A stretch of 64,000 nucleotides of DNA from the NCBI RefSeq assembly GCF_030269445.1, contig NZ_BSTJ01000008.1, forward strand, positions 310,001-374,000, read 5' to 3'. Positions 24,894 to 33,984 of this stretch are shown piece after piece. The stretch's first letter is position 1. Every line of letters starts with the position of its first letter. The translations under genes and the position numbers were made by a program. This DNA is from Actinoallomurus iriomotensis (lineage in GTDB: Bacteria > Actinomycetota > Actinomycetes > Streptosporangiales > Streptosporangiaceae). The notes beneath the pieces are model-generated. The model ran no database searches, was not told the origin of the DNA, and saw only the letters and a list, made by a program, of their open reading frames with translations.

Positions 24894-25586
24894 ATGACCG
24901 AGCCGATCCGGGTCCTTATCGCCGACGACGAGATGTTGGTCCGTGCCGGGTTCCGGGTCCTCATCGACGCCGAACCGCAGATGATCGTGGTGGGCGAGGC
25001 AGCCGACGGCGCCGCAGCGGTTGACCTGGCCCGGCAAACCAACCCCGACGTCGTCCTCATGGACATCCGCATGCCAGGTGTCGACGGGCTGGACGCCACC
25101 CGCCAGATCGCCGAGGCTCCCGACCTCGCGGGCGTGCATGTGCTGATCCTCACGACGTTCGATCACGACGAATACGTCATCGAGGGGTTGGACGCCGGCG
25201 CCAGCGGTTTTCTGATCAAAAACACCGATCCCGGCCAACTGCTTCAGGGCATCCGGGTGGTTGCAGGTGGCGAAGCACTCCTGTCGCCCGGCCTGACCCG
25301 CCGGCTGATCGCACGGCTTGTCGACCACGCGCCCACCCGCCAGATCAACCCTGGAGCGCTGGCCAAGCTCACCGGGCGGGAGCGAGAGGTCGCCGGGCTG
25401 GCGGCGCACGGCATGAGCAACGACGAGATCGCCGCGGCCCTATCCATCAGCCAGGCCACCGCCAAAACCCATATCAGCCGGGCAATGGCCAAACTCGGCG
25501 CCCGAGACCGCGCACAGTTGGTCGCGCTGGCCTACCAGTACCGCCTGGTCAACCCGCCTGACCCGACGTCACCCAATGCTCCGTAA
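24894..25586 (+). CDS. NarL/FixJ-family response regulator
   Basis: A 230-residue regulator. The receiver domain has the acidic pair DD at 11-12, phosphoacceptor Asp57 in VVLMDIRMPG, Thr in LILTTF and Lys in FLIKNT. The C-terminal LuxR-type helix-turn-helix is LTGREREVAGLAAHGMSNDEIAAALSISQATAKTHISRAMAKLGARDR. It pairs with the kinase immediately upstream. DNA target unknown, but the MMPL exporter next door is the obvious guess. Confidence 0.92.
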   Translation: MTEPIRVLIADDEMLVRAGFRVLIDAEPQMIVVGEAADGAAAVDLARQTNPDVVLMDIRMPGVDGLDATRQIAEAPDLAGVHVLILTTFDHDEYVIEGLDAGASGFLIKNTDPGQLLQGIRVVAGGEALLSPGLTRRLIARLVDHAPTRQINPGALAKLTGREREVAGLAAHGMSNDEIAAALSISQATAKTHISRAMAKLGARDRAQLVALAYQYRLVNPPDPTSPNAP

Positions 25587-25726
25587 TCGTTGGCCGGCCG
25601 CCTCGAGTGCTCGAGCGCCGCGACCCCTGCGGGTGCTGAAAACCCATCCACAGCCTGCGGAAAGACCGGTGGATCGGACCGTGCCCTGAGAAGGGGCCCG
25701 GCCCGATCCGGGGAGGGACGTCAGGG

Positions 25727-26734
25727 TCACGGACTGACGTAGGCCGGTTCGTTCGCCTTGACGATGTGCTGGTGGAAGGTGAAGACCTGCGGGTCGCTCG
25801 GGTCGATCAGCGCGCTCACCCAGTGGTTCTGATCGCTGCCGAACGTCTGCACCCGGGTGAAGTTCTCGATCGTCGCGTCTTTCGCGTCCTTGAGGGGCTT
25901 GTCGATCTGGAGGAAGTGGCTGTCGCCGTTCACCAGCAGGACCTGGCCGGGGAAACCGATCGTCAGCTGCGCGAGTTTGCGCTTGGTGTCGGCGAAGTGC
26001 GCGGTCGGGTCGGAGGCCGCCCACATGTCGGCCTGGATGTCGATGACGATCGCCTTCGACTTGACGGCCTTGGCCGCGGCGAAACCGCGGTCGAGCCAGT
26101 CCAGGTTCGCGGCGTTGCGTGCGGTGTACTCGGCGAGGTCCCCGTCGGTCTGCTTACCGCTCGAGTCGAACTGCGGTGCGTTGTTGTCGCTGCCGGTGAT
26201 GTTGAGGCCGAGGTACGTCACCGCGCCGTACTGCCAGCGCACGTTCTCGGGGAAGTCGGCGGACTGCCGCGTGAGCCGCAGCTTCCTCTGACCGAGAGAG
26301 TCCGGGGTGGAGGCGAACATACGGCGGACCAGCGCGAGCCGCTCGCTCGGGTCGTAGCCGCCGTTGCTGGCCCGGTCACAGTCGGTCCACTCGTTGTCGC
26401 CGGGCACGTAGATGACAGGCCGCTGGAACGAGTCGAAGTTCTTGGCCGCCAGGTCGTACTGCCCCTGGTCGCAGCGCTCGCTGCCGTTCTTGATGTCCCC
26501 GTCGAACACCGTGAACGAGATGCTCCGGTCGGCGTTGATCTCGTTGATGACGCGTGGAAACCGGGTGCGTCCGGAGTCTCCGTAGGGCATGTCACCGATC
26601 AGCGCGATCTCGTAATCGTCGCCACGGCCGACGTGCGAGGCGCTGCCGGCGGAAGGCGAGCCGGCGCCGGCGGCGGACGCCCCGCCGAGCACCAACACCG
26701 CGCCGGCCGCCACGGTCACCAGGGATCTACGCAT
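25727..26734 (-). CDS. secreted metallophosphoesterase-like protein
   Basis: A 335-residue exported protein. The signal peptide (MRRSLVTVAAGAVLVLGGASAAGAG) is followed by a calcineurin-like fold: IALIGDMPYG, FDGDIKNG, VPGDNEWTDC and VLLVNGDSHF supply the Asp, Asn and His of the two-metal site. The usual first DxH motif is replaced by GDMPYG, which is seen in a subset of secreted family members. The ATG at 26734 has GGAGAG four bases upstream. Substrate unknown. It stands alone, next to the tRNA fragment. Confidence 0.75.
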   Translation of the reverse strand: MRRSLVTVAAGAVLVLGGASAAGAGSPSAGSASHVGRGDDYEIALIGDMPYGDSGRTRFPRVINEINADRSISFTVFDGDIKNGSERCDQGQYDLAAKNFDSFQRPVIYVPGDNEWTDCDRASNGGYDPSERLALVRRMFASTPDSLGQRKLRLTRQSADFPENVRWQYGAVTYLGLNITGSDNNAPQFDSSGKQTDGDLAEYTARNAANLDWLDRGFAAAKAVKSKAIVIDIQADMWAASDPTAHFADTKRKLAQLTIGFPGQVLLVNGDSHFLQIDKPLKDAKDATIENFTRVQTFGSDQNHWVSALIDPSDPQVFTFHQHIVKANEPAYVSP

Positions 26735-27285
26735 CGAGCTCTCCAGATCTTCGTGAAATACGGACGGATGCATAGCAACGGGACGTCCTGGTGCGTCGAT
26801 GACGTGGCCTGGTCGTCCCGGTTAACGGTGGATGAATCATGCTTGTGGCCTGTCCGGGAACGCCGACCAACCGGCGCTTCGCCGCCTCGTCGGCGATCTC
26901 ATGCGGACGTGTAGCGGCCACCGCCGCCAGCGCAGCCGACACCCAGCTCGTCCAGCAGCCTGTCCCCGTCCACGGGTGAATTCGCAGGTAGGGACTGGTG
27001 GGGTGCCCGGGGCTCGAACCCGGAACCTATGGATTAAAGGCTGGATGACGGGCGGTATCGCGACGTAGATACACGTCGTCTCACCGGTCGACAGCACGTT
27101 TTCGCACATCAGGACCCAGATTCATGGCCTATCGCACTACATCAGCTGCGAAAGCCAGGTAACGCGCACGAAACGCCTGAATGAGGTGGCTCGTAACACG
27201 CCGATGTGAGGATCTCTTCGTCTTTCAAGATCACCACCGGTGCCCAGACACCGGTGGTGCGTCCTATTGAAAGGGGATCCGCCAG
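26735..27285. other. intergenic region with tRNA fragment
   Basis: About 550 bases between the phosphoesterase and amine oxidase genes. It contains a tRNA 3' fragment (26996-27040). Sequence to the right (27041-27220) is clearly less G+C-rich than its neighbours. No integrase gene or full tRNA is present here. Confidence 0.6.
26996..27040 (-). other. tRNA-Lys 3' fragment, candidate integration (att) scar
   Basis: Read on the minus strand this is the 3' half of a tRNA. The anticodon-loop end is TTTAA (TTT would be the Lys anticodon), followed by TCCAT, the variable loop AGGTT, the T-arm CCGGG-TTCGAGC-CCCGG, the acceptor strand GCACCCC, then A and CCA. No D-arm or matching 5' acceptor GGGGTGC is found on the 5' side, so it is not a functional gene. 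Such 3' halves are what tyrosine-integrase elements leave at one end of their insertion. Confidence 0.75.
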
Positions 27286-28902
27286 ATGGCAGAGCCTCAG
27301 CCGGGAACGGGCACCAGCCGACGTAGTTTCCTGCGGGCCGTCGGCATCACCGGTGGTGCCGGGGCCATGTTCGCCACCATGGGAGCCCTCGATCTCGCCC
27401 CCACCGCCGCCTACGCCGCCGAGAAGGAGGCGCCCTTCATCGCTCCTCGACGCGGTGACTTCACCCTCCAGGGCCGGGGCGGCAAGCCCGCCAAGGTCGT
27501 CGTCATCGGCGGCGGCATAGCCGGCCTCACCTCGGCGTACGAGCTCGGCAAGGCTGGATACAAGTGCACCGTCCTCGAGGCCCGCGACCGCGTCGGAGGT
27601 CGCAACTTCACCGTGCGCGGCGGTGACACCGTCACCGACCTGAACGGTGTCACCCAGAAGGTGACCTTCAGCCAGGGGCAGTACATGAACTGCGGCCCGG
27701 CCCGTCTCGCCCAGTGGATGGTCACCCTGGACTACTGTCGAGAGCTCAAGGTGCCGGTCGAGGTGTTCACCAACACCAACGCCAGCGCACTCATCTACAA
27801 CGAGTCCACCGGCATGGAGACCCCGGCCGCCTACCGTGCCGCCAAGGCGGACGTGTACGGCTACGTCTCCGAACTGCTCGCCAAGGCCACCAACGCCGGC
27901 GCCCTCGACGCCGAGCTGACCGCCGACGACAAGGAGCGGCTGCTCACCTTCCTGAGGAGCTACGGCTCCCTCGGCTCCGACTACAAGTACACCGGCACCG
28001 AACACCGCGGCTTCAGCGTCGATCCCGGCGCCGCGGGCACCCCCGGCGTCGAACTCGGCGACGTACCGTCCCTGACCGAGGTCTTCGCCTCCAACGTCGG
28101 GCGTTACTTCTCCTTCGAGTTCGGCTACGACCAGGCCATGCTGATGTTCCAGCCGGTCGGCGGCATGGACGCGATACCAAGGGCGTTCGCAAAGGCCATC
28201 GGACCCGACAAGATCCTCACCGGCGCCGCGGTCACCGACGTCAGGAACACCTCCGACGGCGTCGAGGTCACCTACACCCGTAACGGCAGGACCAAGGTCG
28301 TCGACGCGGACTACTGCATCGCCACGCTGGCGCCCTGGATCCTCGCCCGGACCTCCCACAACCTCGGCTCCGCGGTGCAGACCGCCCTGCAGGCCGTGCG
28401 GCCCTCCCAGGCCTCCAAGATCGGCCTGGAGTACAAGAGCCGCTGGTGGGAGACCGACTTCAAGATCATGGGCGGTATCACCGAGACCGACCTGGACCTG
28501 GACCACATCTGGTACCCGTCCTACGGTCACCTCGGCGAGCGAGGCACCATCATCGGCTACTACAACACCGGCTCCCACTCCGACACCTACTCGGCGCTCG
28601 TTCCGGCCCAGAGACTGGAGCGCGCGGTTGCCCAGGGCGTGAAGATCCACGGTGAGAAGTACCGCTCGGAACTCGCGGCCTCGTACTCGCATCAATGGAA
28701 GCTCGCCCCCCACATCGAGGCCGCCTGGCACTCCATGTCCGGCGGCCCCGACGCCCCAGCGTTCGCCCCGCTCAACCAGGCTCAAGGCAACGTCTACTTC
28801 GCTGGCGACTACCTGAGCTACCTGGACGCCTGGCAGGCCGGCGCGATCTCCTCCGCCCGCAAGGTCGTCACCGAACTCCATCAGCGGGTCCTGGCCGCCT
28901 GA
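27286..28902 (+). CDS. Tat-exported flavin amine oxidase / L-amino-acid-oxidase-like
   Basis: A 538-residue flavoprotein. The Tat signal is SRRSFLRAVGITGGAGAMFATMGAL at residues 11-35. The FAD dinucleotide fold is VVVIGGGIAGLTSAYELGKAG with VLEARDRVGGRN, and the C-terminal FAD motif is VYFAGDYLSYLDAWQAGAISSA. The middle domain carries GPARLAQW. It would oxidise an amine or L-amino acid to the imine, releasing H2O2, outside the cytoplasm. The start has AAAGGGG upstream. It is a single-gene unit followed by a strong terminator, and it lies right of the tRNA scar, so it may belong to an inserted island. Confidence 0.88.
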   Translation: MAEPQPGTGTSRRSFLRAVGITGGAGAMFATMGALDLAPTAAYAAEKEAPFIAPRRGDFTLQGRGGKPAKVVVIGGGIAGLTSAYELGKAGYKCTVLEARDRVGGRNFTVRGGDTVTDLNGVTQKVTFSQGQYMNCGPARLAQWMVTLDYCRELKVPVEVFTNTNASALIYNESTGMETPAAYRAAKADVYGYVSELLAKATNAGALDAELTADDKERLLTFLRSYGSLGSDYKYTGTEHRGFSVDPGAAGTPGVELGDVPSLTEVFASNVGRYFSFEFGYDQAMLMFQPVGGMDAIPRAFAKAIGPDKILTGAAVTDVRNTSDGVEVTYTRNGRTKVVDADYCIATLAPWILARTSHNLGSAVQTALQAVRPSQASKIGLEYKSRWWETDFKIMGGITETDLDLDHIWYPSYGHLGERGTIIGYYNTGSHSDTYSALVPAQRLERAVAQGVKIHGEKYRSELAASYSHQWKLAPHIEAAWHSMSGGPDAPAFAPLNQAQGNVYFAGDYLSYLDAWQAGAISSARKVVTELHQRVLAA

Positions 28903-28985
28903 CCTGCCGTTCCTCTTCCGGCGTTCTCCCGGTAGCCGTCGGTCCGTCCAATGATCTGGCTCAAGCTCTTCTTACGACACTGAAG

Positions 28986-29010
28986 GGGGCCGCCCTGTTG
29001 GGGCGGCCCC
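28986..29010 (+). terminator. rho-independent terminator-like hairpin
   Basis: GGGGCCGCCC and GGGCGGCCCC form a perfect ten-base stem around a five-base loop (TGTTG). It lies 84 bases after the amine oxidase stop and before the convergent response-regulator gene. It lacks a T-tract, as is common in actinomycetes. Confidence 0.75.
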
Positions 29011-29072
29011 ATCTGAGTCCCCAGGTCGCTGTTTAAGTCAGGCGCAACGCGGCTGTCCGGAAGCCGTACGGG

Positions 29073-29741
29073 TCAGCGGGTTTCCGGGGTGACCAGGCCG
29101 GTGTCGTAGGCGAAGATCACGGCCTGCACTCGATCCCGTGCACCGATCTTGGCCAGCACGCGTCCGACGTGCGTCTTGACCGTCGACTCTGCCAGGACCA
29201 GGCGCTCTGCGATCTCACTGTTGCTGTAGCCCTGGCCGATGCAGAGGAGAACGCCGCGTTCGCGTTCGGTCAGCGACCGCAGCCGGGGCTCAGGTTCTCT
29301 GTCCGGTCCGGTGACCGGGAACCGGTGCGCGTACAGGTCGAGAAGCCTTCGTGTCAGGGACGGGGCCACGACGGCGTTACCGTCGGCGACCGCGCGGATG
29401 CCCGACAGCAGGTCGCCCGGCTGTGCGTCCTTCACCAGGAAGCCGCTGGCTCCGGCGCGCAGCCCGGCGAAGGCGTATTCGTCCAGATCGAAGGTGGTCA
29501 GGATGAGCACGCGGCTGGGGCCGCCGGACGCGACGATGCGACGGGTCGCCTCGACGCCGTCGAGGCCGGGCATGCGGACGTCCATCAGCACGACGTCGGG
29601 CCCCAGTTCCGCGGTCATCCGGACGGCCTCCGAGCCGCCGGCGGCCTCGCCGACCACGGTCATGTCGTCTTGGCTTTCGAGCAGCATCCGGAAGCCGAGC
29701 CGTTGCAGCGGCAGATCGTCGGCGATCAATACGGCGATCAT
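29073..29741 (-). CDS. NarL/FixJ-family response regulator
   Basis: A 222-residue regulator. Receiver domain: DD at residues 8-9, phosphoacceptor Asp54 in VVLMDVRMPG, LILTTF and FLVKDA. LuxR helix-turn-helix: LTERERGVLLCIGQGYSNSEIAERLVLAESTVKTHVGRVLAKIGARDR. ATG 29741 overlaps the stop of the kinase gene (ATGA), which fixes the start; the frame is open to 29780. It is the last gene of a unit that begins with a decayed ABC exporter, which it may once have controlled. Confidence 0.92.
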   Translation of the reverse strand: MIAVLIADDLPLQRLGFRMLLESQDDMTVVGEAAGGSEAVRMTAELGPDVVLMDVRMPGLDGVEATRRIVASGGPSRVLILTTFDLDEYAFAGLRAGASGFLVKDAQPGDLLSGIRAVADGNAVVAPSLTRRLLDLYAHRFPVTGPDREPEPRLRSLTERERGVLLCIGQGYSNSEIAERLVLAESTVKTHVGRVLAKIGARDRVQAVIFAYDTGLVTPETR

Positions 29742-30979
29742 CGATCCTGCTCTCGGGGGAGCCAGAGGTCGACGTGCCATCCTCCCGAGGGCAGCGGTCC
29801 CGTCCGCAGCGTGCCGTCGTACAAGGCCGCTCGCTCACGTATCCCGGTGAGTCCCTGCCCGGTGCCGTCGGCGCCGGCGGCGACCGTGGCAGGGCCGCCG
29901 GTGTTCGTCACCGTCACCGACACCCCTTCCGGACCATGTCGTACTCGCACCTGCGCCTCACAGTCCGGACCGGCGTGCTTGAGGACGTTCGTCAACGATT
30001 CCTGCACCATGCGATACATCATCAGCTGGTATCCGGCGGACAGGTCATGCGGACTTCCGGTGGTGGTGTACCGGACGGTCAACCCGGTGTCCCGCAGCCG
30101 AGTCAACAGTTCGCCGAGGTCGGCCAGAGTGGGCTGCGGCGCCAGAGTCGCCGGCCGTCGCGCCGGATCGCCGTCTCGCAGGATACCGAGCACACGCCGC
30201 AGTTCGCCCAGGGCTTGCCGGCTGGTGTCGCTGATCGCCTCCAGCGCCTGTACGGCCTGGTTCGGAGCCTTCGCCGCGGCGAATCTGCCTCCGTCCGCCA
30301 GGCCGACGATGACCGACAGATTGTGACCGATGATGTCGTGCATCTCGCGGGCGATCGCGTTTCGCTCGGCGGCCGCCGCGAGCCGGGCCTGCTGATCGCG
30401 TTCTCGTTCCAGCAGGGCGGCCTTGTCCTCAAGAGCGGCGATCTCCTCCCGGCGGATGCGGACGAACAATCCGAGCAGAACGCTCGCGGCGCAGGGCATG
30501 AGACCGGTGAGGATCCGAAGTCCCAGGCCGTCGCCCGGCCACCACGTGACGTCCGCGGCGATGGCCGCACCGGTCAGCAGCCCGCTCCAGGTCACACGTG
30601 AGATCGCCGAGCGCAGGGCCACTCCGTACAGGGCGACGCAGAGTCCCAGAGCGTTGGGTGGCACGGCCCCGTTCCACAGGGAGACCACGGCCGGAACCGC
30701 CATGGCGAGCAGAACGCGGAAGGGATGTCTGCGGCGCCACGGCAGGGGGACGACGAAGCCCAGCCACACCGCCCAGGTCACGGGCCCGGCACCGAGGTAG
30801 GAAGGCAGCGTGACCAGTGCCAGCGCGATCGGCGGCCCGACGTCCCACCACAGTGGATGACGTGCGTCGACCCCGCGTACGAAGCCGGAGACCAGGCGGA
30901 CCCACCGGGCCGGCGCGGACGCACCGGTCCTGGGGTCGTGCCGTGGCGAGCCCTTCGCCACGGCGTCGTCACACGTCAC
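29738..30979 (-). CDS. NarL-type sensor histidine kinase
   Basis: A 413-residue kinase with about five to six hydrophobic helices between residues 45 and 175. A coiled linker (EEIAALEDKAALLERERDQQ) leads to the HisKA_3 motif AIAREMHDIIGHN, with phosphoacceptor His214. The HATPase N-box is YRMVQESLTNVLKHA and the G-box is GQGLTGIRERA. GTG 30979 lies within the end of the ABC permease gene (11-base overlap), and its stop overlaps the response regulator start. It probably senses cell-envelope stress, as in bacitracin-like systems beside ABC exporters, but this is inferred. Confidence 0.9.
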   Translation of the reverse strand: MTCDDAVAKGSPRHDPRTGASAPARWVRLVSGFVRGVDARHPLWWDVGPPIALALVTLPSYLGAGPVTWAVWLGFVVPLPWRRRHPFRVLLAMAVPAVVSLWNGAVPPNALGLCVALYGVALRSAISRVTWSGLLTGAAIAADVTWWPGDGLGLRILTGLMPCAASVLLGLFVRIRREEIAALEDKAALLERERDQQARLAAAAERNAIAREMHDIIGHNLSVIVGLADGGRFAAAKAPNQAVQALEAISDTSRQALGELRRVLGILRDGDPARRPATLAPQPTLADLGELLTRLRDTGLTVRYTTTGSPHDLSAGYQLMMYRMVQESLTNVLKHAGPDCEAQVRVRHGPEGVSVTVTNTGGPATVAAGADGTGQGLTGIRERAALYDGTLRTGPLPSGGWHVDLWLPREQDR

Positions 30980-31583
30980 GCCGGCTCAGCAGCGCACTCG
31001 CCGCGAGCAGGCCGAACAGGACCCAGCCGGCCATCGCCGCGTAGGAGAGGAGTGGCGGCGGCGCTCCGGCGGCCGGATGCAACTCGGTCAGCGGTTCGAC
31101 GGACGCCACCAGGCCCACGAGCGTGCGCACCATCCCCGGATCGGACGGTGACGCCCGCATGTCGGTGCCGGAGAGCATTGACTGCGAGAGGGCGAAGATC
31201 GCCGGGACCGTGACCGCGAAAGCACCGAGCGCCACGGCGCCGAACACGGCGGCCTTGCACCACAGCACGGGCCACCGCCTGGGCACGGCCGTCATGCTGG
31301 AACGGATGGTGCCGGTCGAGTACTCGCCGGTCACCGACATGATCCCGAGCCCCGCGATCACCGCGGTCGCCAGGCTCATGCCGAACAGGCCGATCGAGAC
31401 CGGATCGACCTGCCCTTCGGTTCCTGGGCGGTACGCGCCCGAGACGAGAGCGCCCAGCGCCGCGGTACCTCCGATCGTGCACAGCAGGGGAATCCGGAAG
31501 GACCGCAGGGACCACAGCTTGGTCCACTCCGCGCGGGCGACACCCCTCATGGTCAGCCGGCATCCGGCCGTCGTCGCGCTCAC
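30969..31583 (-). CDS. ABC-2 type permease, internally shortened and probably non-functional
   Basis: A 204-residue reading from GTG 31583 (193 from the ATG at 31550). The start ARAEWTKLWSLRSFRIP, the segment GIMSVTGEYSTGTIRSSMTAVPRRWPVLWCKAAVFG and the end GWVLFGLLAASALLSRRDV match actinomycete ABC-2 permeases of about 250-270 residues. The middle is missing: DPGMVRTLVG runs directly into LVASVEPLTELHPAAGAPPPLL, so two central helices appear deleted in frame. GTG 31583 overlaps the end of the also broken ATPase (GTGA). It is listed as a CDS because the frame is intact, but loss of function is likely. Confidence 0.65.
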   Translation of the reverse strand: MSATTAGCRLTMRGVARAEWTKLWSLRSFRIPLLCTIGGTAALGALVSGAYRPGTEGQVDPVSIGLFGMSLATAVIAGLGIMSVTGEYSTGTIRSSMTAVPRRWPVLWCKAAVFGAVALGAFAVTVPAIFALSQSMLSGTDMRASPSDPGMVRTLVGLVASVEPLTELHPAAGAPPPLLSYAAMAGWVLFGLLAASALLSRRDV

Positions 31584-32280
31584 GCCGCCCACCCCGTGGC
31601 CGCGTCCCGGGTGGACGCGTGGTACTCGACCGAGCCGCGGGTCAACGTCATGAAAGCGTCCTCCAGCGAGACCGGTCGTGGCGCGAGCTCGAACACGGGT
31701 ACGCCGAGCGTGGCGGCCGTCGAACCGATGTCGCGTGCAGAACCGTCCGTCCTTCGGCCGCCAGCGACCGGAGCAGGTCACGGATCCACCGCACGCCCTC
31801 CGGGTCGAGGCCGTTGACCGGTTCATCCAGGATGATCGTCCGCGGATCGCCGAGCAGCGCGGTGGCGATGCCGAGACGCCGGCCCATGCCCAGCGAGAAG
31901 CCTCCGACCCGTTTGCGCGCGACGGCGCCGAGACCGACCATCTCGATCACCTCCTCGACACGGCGGCGTGGAATGCGGTGCGTGTGGGCGAGCGCCATCA
32001 GGTGCTGAAACGCGGACCGGCCCGGATGCGCGGACCTCGCCTCGAGCAGAGCGCCGACCTCTCTCATCGGCGCCCGGAAGTCGGCGTAGCTCCTGCCGTC
32101 GACGGTGACGTGCCCGCGGGTCGGCGCGTCCAGGCCGACGATGAGGCGCATCGTGGTCGACTTGCCGGCGCCGTTCGGGCGAAGAAACCCCGTCACGGTG
32201 CCGGGCCGGACCGTGAAGGAGAGATCGTCGACGGCGACCTTGGGGCCGTACCGCTTGGTAAGACCGCGAACTTCGATCAT
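31580..32280 (-). pseudogene. ABC exporter ATPase, frameshifted and internally deleted
   Basis: From ATG 32280 the frame is a normal ABC ATPase through about residue 181: Walker A FLRPNGAGKST (the first Gly is Arg), signature GFSLGMGRRLGIA and Walker B TIILDEPVNGLDPEG. After AAEGRTVL the family sequence stops. The true C-terminus (TAATLGVPVFELAPRPVSLEDAFMTLTRGSVEYHA) is found in another frame ending at 31580. About 60-80 codons, including the H-loop, are missing together with a frameshift. The remnant sits upstream of the shortened permease. Confidence 0.8.
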
Positions 32281-32561
32281 GACGCCGACGCTAGAAAGCG
32301 ACCATCTCCCCGGCATCCGACCGTGGGCGCGAATCACCGGGCCGGACCGGTACCAGGGTACGACGCACCGGGCACCGCTCCCTTTCCCCTGACCGGGCCG
32401 CGCGCGGCCCGGCGAGCCCGCCCCCCATGGCACCCGCGTACCGCGCGGCGGCGAAGAGTCGGGCCCGCGGTCTGACGCCTCGCGCCGAACGCCGATCTAG
32501 CGTCGCCGTCAGCAGCCCACCGAGACCGGGCTCGTACTCACCACGATCACCCGAGGTGCCG

Positions 32562-33815
32562 ATGCTCATCGACAACGCACGGAAGACTCTCGCCGCGCTC
32601 GCGGCGGCCACGCTGACGACCGCCACGCCGGCGACGGCCACGTCGTCAACGGCCGACCACGCGCACGGGACAGCGGTCTCCGGCCAGAAGGCGACCGCCC
32701 CGTTGTACCTCCCGCCGCCCACCGGACCGCACCAGGTCGGCACGGCCTTGCTCCATCTCGTCGACGCCTCACGCACCGACCCGCTGGGCGACGGGAAACG
32801 ACCACGGGAGCTGATCGTGCAGCTGTGGTACCCCGCACAGGACACCACGGGCCATCCGGTCGCCCCGTACATGCCGCCCGGGGAGGCCGCCCAGCTCGAG
32901 GCCGATCACCATCTACCGCCGGGTGCGATCACCGCCGCGACCACGAACAGCCACATCGACGCCCCGGTCGCGGGAGTCCGGCACCCGGTGGTCCTGTTCT
33001 ATCCCGGCTGGTGCTCCGACCGCACCGACACGACCTTCATCGACGAAGAGCTGGCCAGCCGCGGCTTCGTCGTCGTCGCGACGGCCAGTACGCACGAAGC
33101 GGCCGAGGTGGAGTTCCCCCGCGGGCGGCTCGTCAAGGACGATGCCGCGCTGTGCGCCCGAGGCTCCGACCAGGACAACGACCGCCTCTGGAACCGTCTG
33201 CAGGCCATACGGGTCCGCGACACCACCTTCGTACTCGACCAACTCTCCCGGATCTCCCACGGAGCGAATCCGGACGCCGAACACCGCCCGCTGCCCGCCG
33301 GCCTGGCACGGTCCCTCGACCTGCACCGGATCGGAATGTTCGGCCACTCGCTGGGCGGTTCGACCACCGCCGAGGCGATGCACGAGGACAAGCGCGTCCG
33401 GGCCGGCATCGACCTGGACGGATTGGTGATCGGCCCGGTCCAGCGGGCCGGCCTGCGCCGCCCGTTCCTGGTGTTCGGCAGCGGCTGGCACGCACCCGGC
33501 GACGGCGGGGACCAGGACCCCACCTGGAGCGTGTTCCTGCCACGGCTGCGAGGCTGGCACCACTGGCTCCGCCTGGACGGCTCGGGCCACTACCGATTCA
33601 CCGACCTCGCCGTGAACGCCCGCGCGTGGGGCCTGGACGAGCAACTGCCCGCCGAGGCATGGCGCCTGGACTTCGGCGACATCGACGACCACCGTGCCCC
33701 GACCGTGGTACGCGCGTACACCGCCGCCTTCTTCGAACGCTTCCTCACCCACCAGAGCGCCCCCATCCTCGATCATCCCTCGCCGGCCTACCCCGAGATC
33801 GAGTTCATGCGCTGA
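32562..33815 (+). CDS. secreted alpha/beta hydrolase, PAF-acetylhydrolase/lipase-like
   Basis: A 417-residue exported hydrolase. An Ala/Thr-rich signal peptide covers about residues 1-28. The body resembles PAF acetylhydrolase-type lipases: ELIVQLWYPAQ, PVVLFYPGWCSDRTD (oxyanion region), the nucleophile in GMFGHSLGGSTTAEA, an Asp in GIDLDG and a His in LDGSGHYRFTD. The ATG at 32562 follows GAGG with five-base spacing; the frame is open to 32427 but that segment is arginine-rich. It is divergent from the broken ABC exporter. Confidence 0.82.
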   Translation: MLIDNARKTLAALAAATLTTATPATATSSTADHAHGTAVSGQKATAPLYLPPPTGPHQVGTALLHLVDASRTDPLGDGKRPRELIVQLWYPAQDTTGHPVAPYMPPGEAAQLEADHHLPPGAITAATTNSHIDAPVAGVRHPVVLFYPGWCSDRTDTTFIDEELASRGFVVVATASTHEAAEVEFPRGRLVKDDAALCARGSDQDNDRLWNRLQAIRVRDTTFVLDQLSRISHGANPDAEHRPLPAGLARSLDLHRIGMFGHSLGGSTTAEAMHEDKRVRAGIDLDGLVIGPVQRAGLRRPFLVFGSGWHAPGDGGDQDPTWSVFLPRLRGWHHWLRLDGSGHYRFTDLAVNARAWGLDEQLPAEAWRLDFGDIDDHRAPTVVRAYTAAFFERFLTHQSAPILDHPSPAYPEIEFMR

Positions 33816-33984
33816 GCCCATATGCTCCGCCGGAGGGAACACGGATGCCGCCCTCAACTCGCACCGCCGGGTATAGGCGCGGCCCGTGGCTCACACGGCC
33901 TCGGCCGCGCCCACCTCGCGGCGGTCATAGGCTCTACCCCGATTCATGAGCAATGCGTAAGGGGACAAGCATGGGCAACCCGGC

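Noticed and set aside
26996-27070. Complete tRNA gene
   Set aside because: Only the 3' half (anticodon loop to CCA) is present; no D-arm or 5' acceptor strand pairing with it was found, so it is a fragment.
27142-28881. 579-codon leftward frame inside the amine oxidase
   Set aside because: The plus frame has Tat signal, FAD motifs and a terminator; the minus frame is a Gly/Val-rich shadow.
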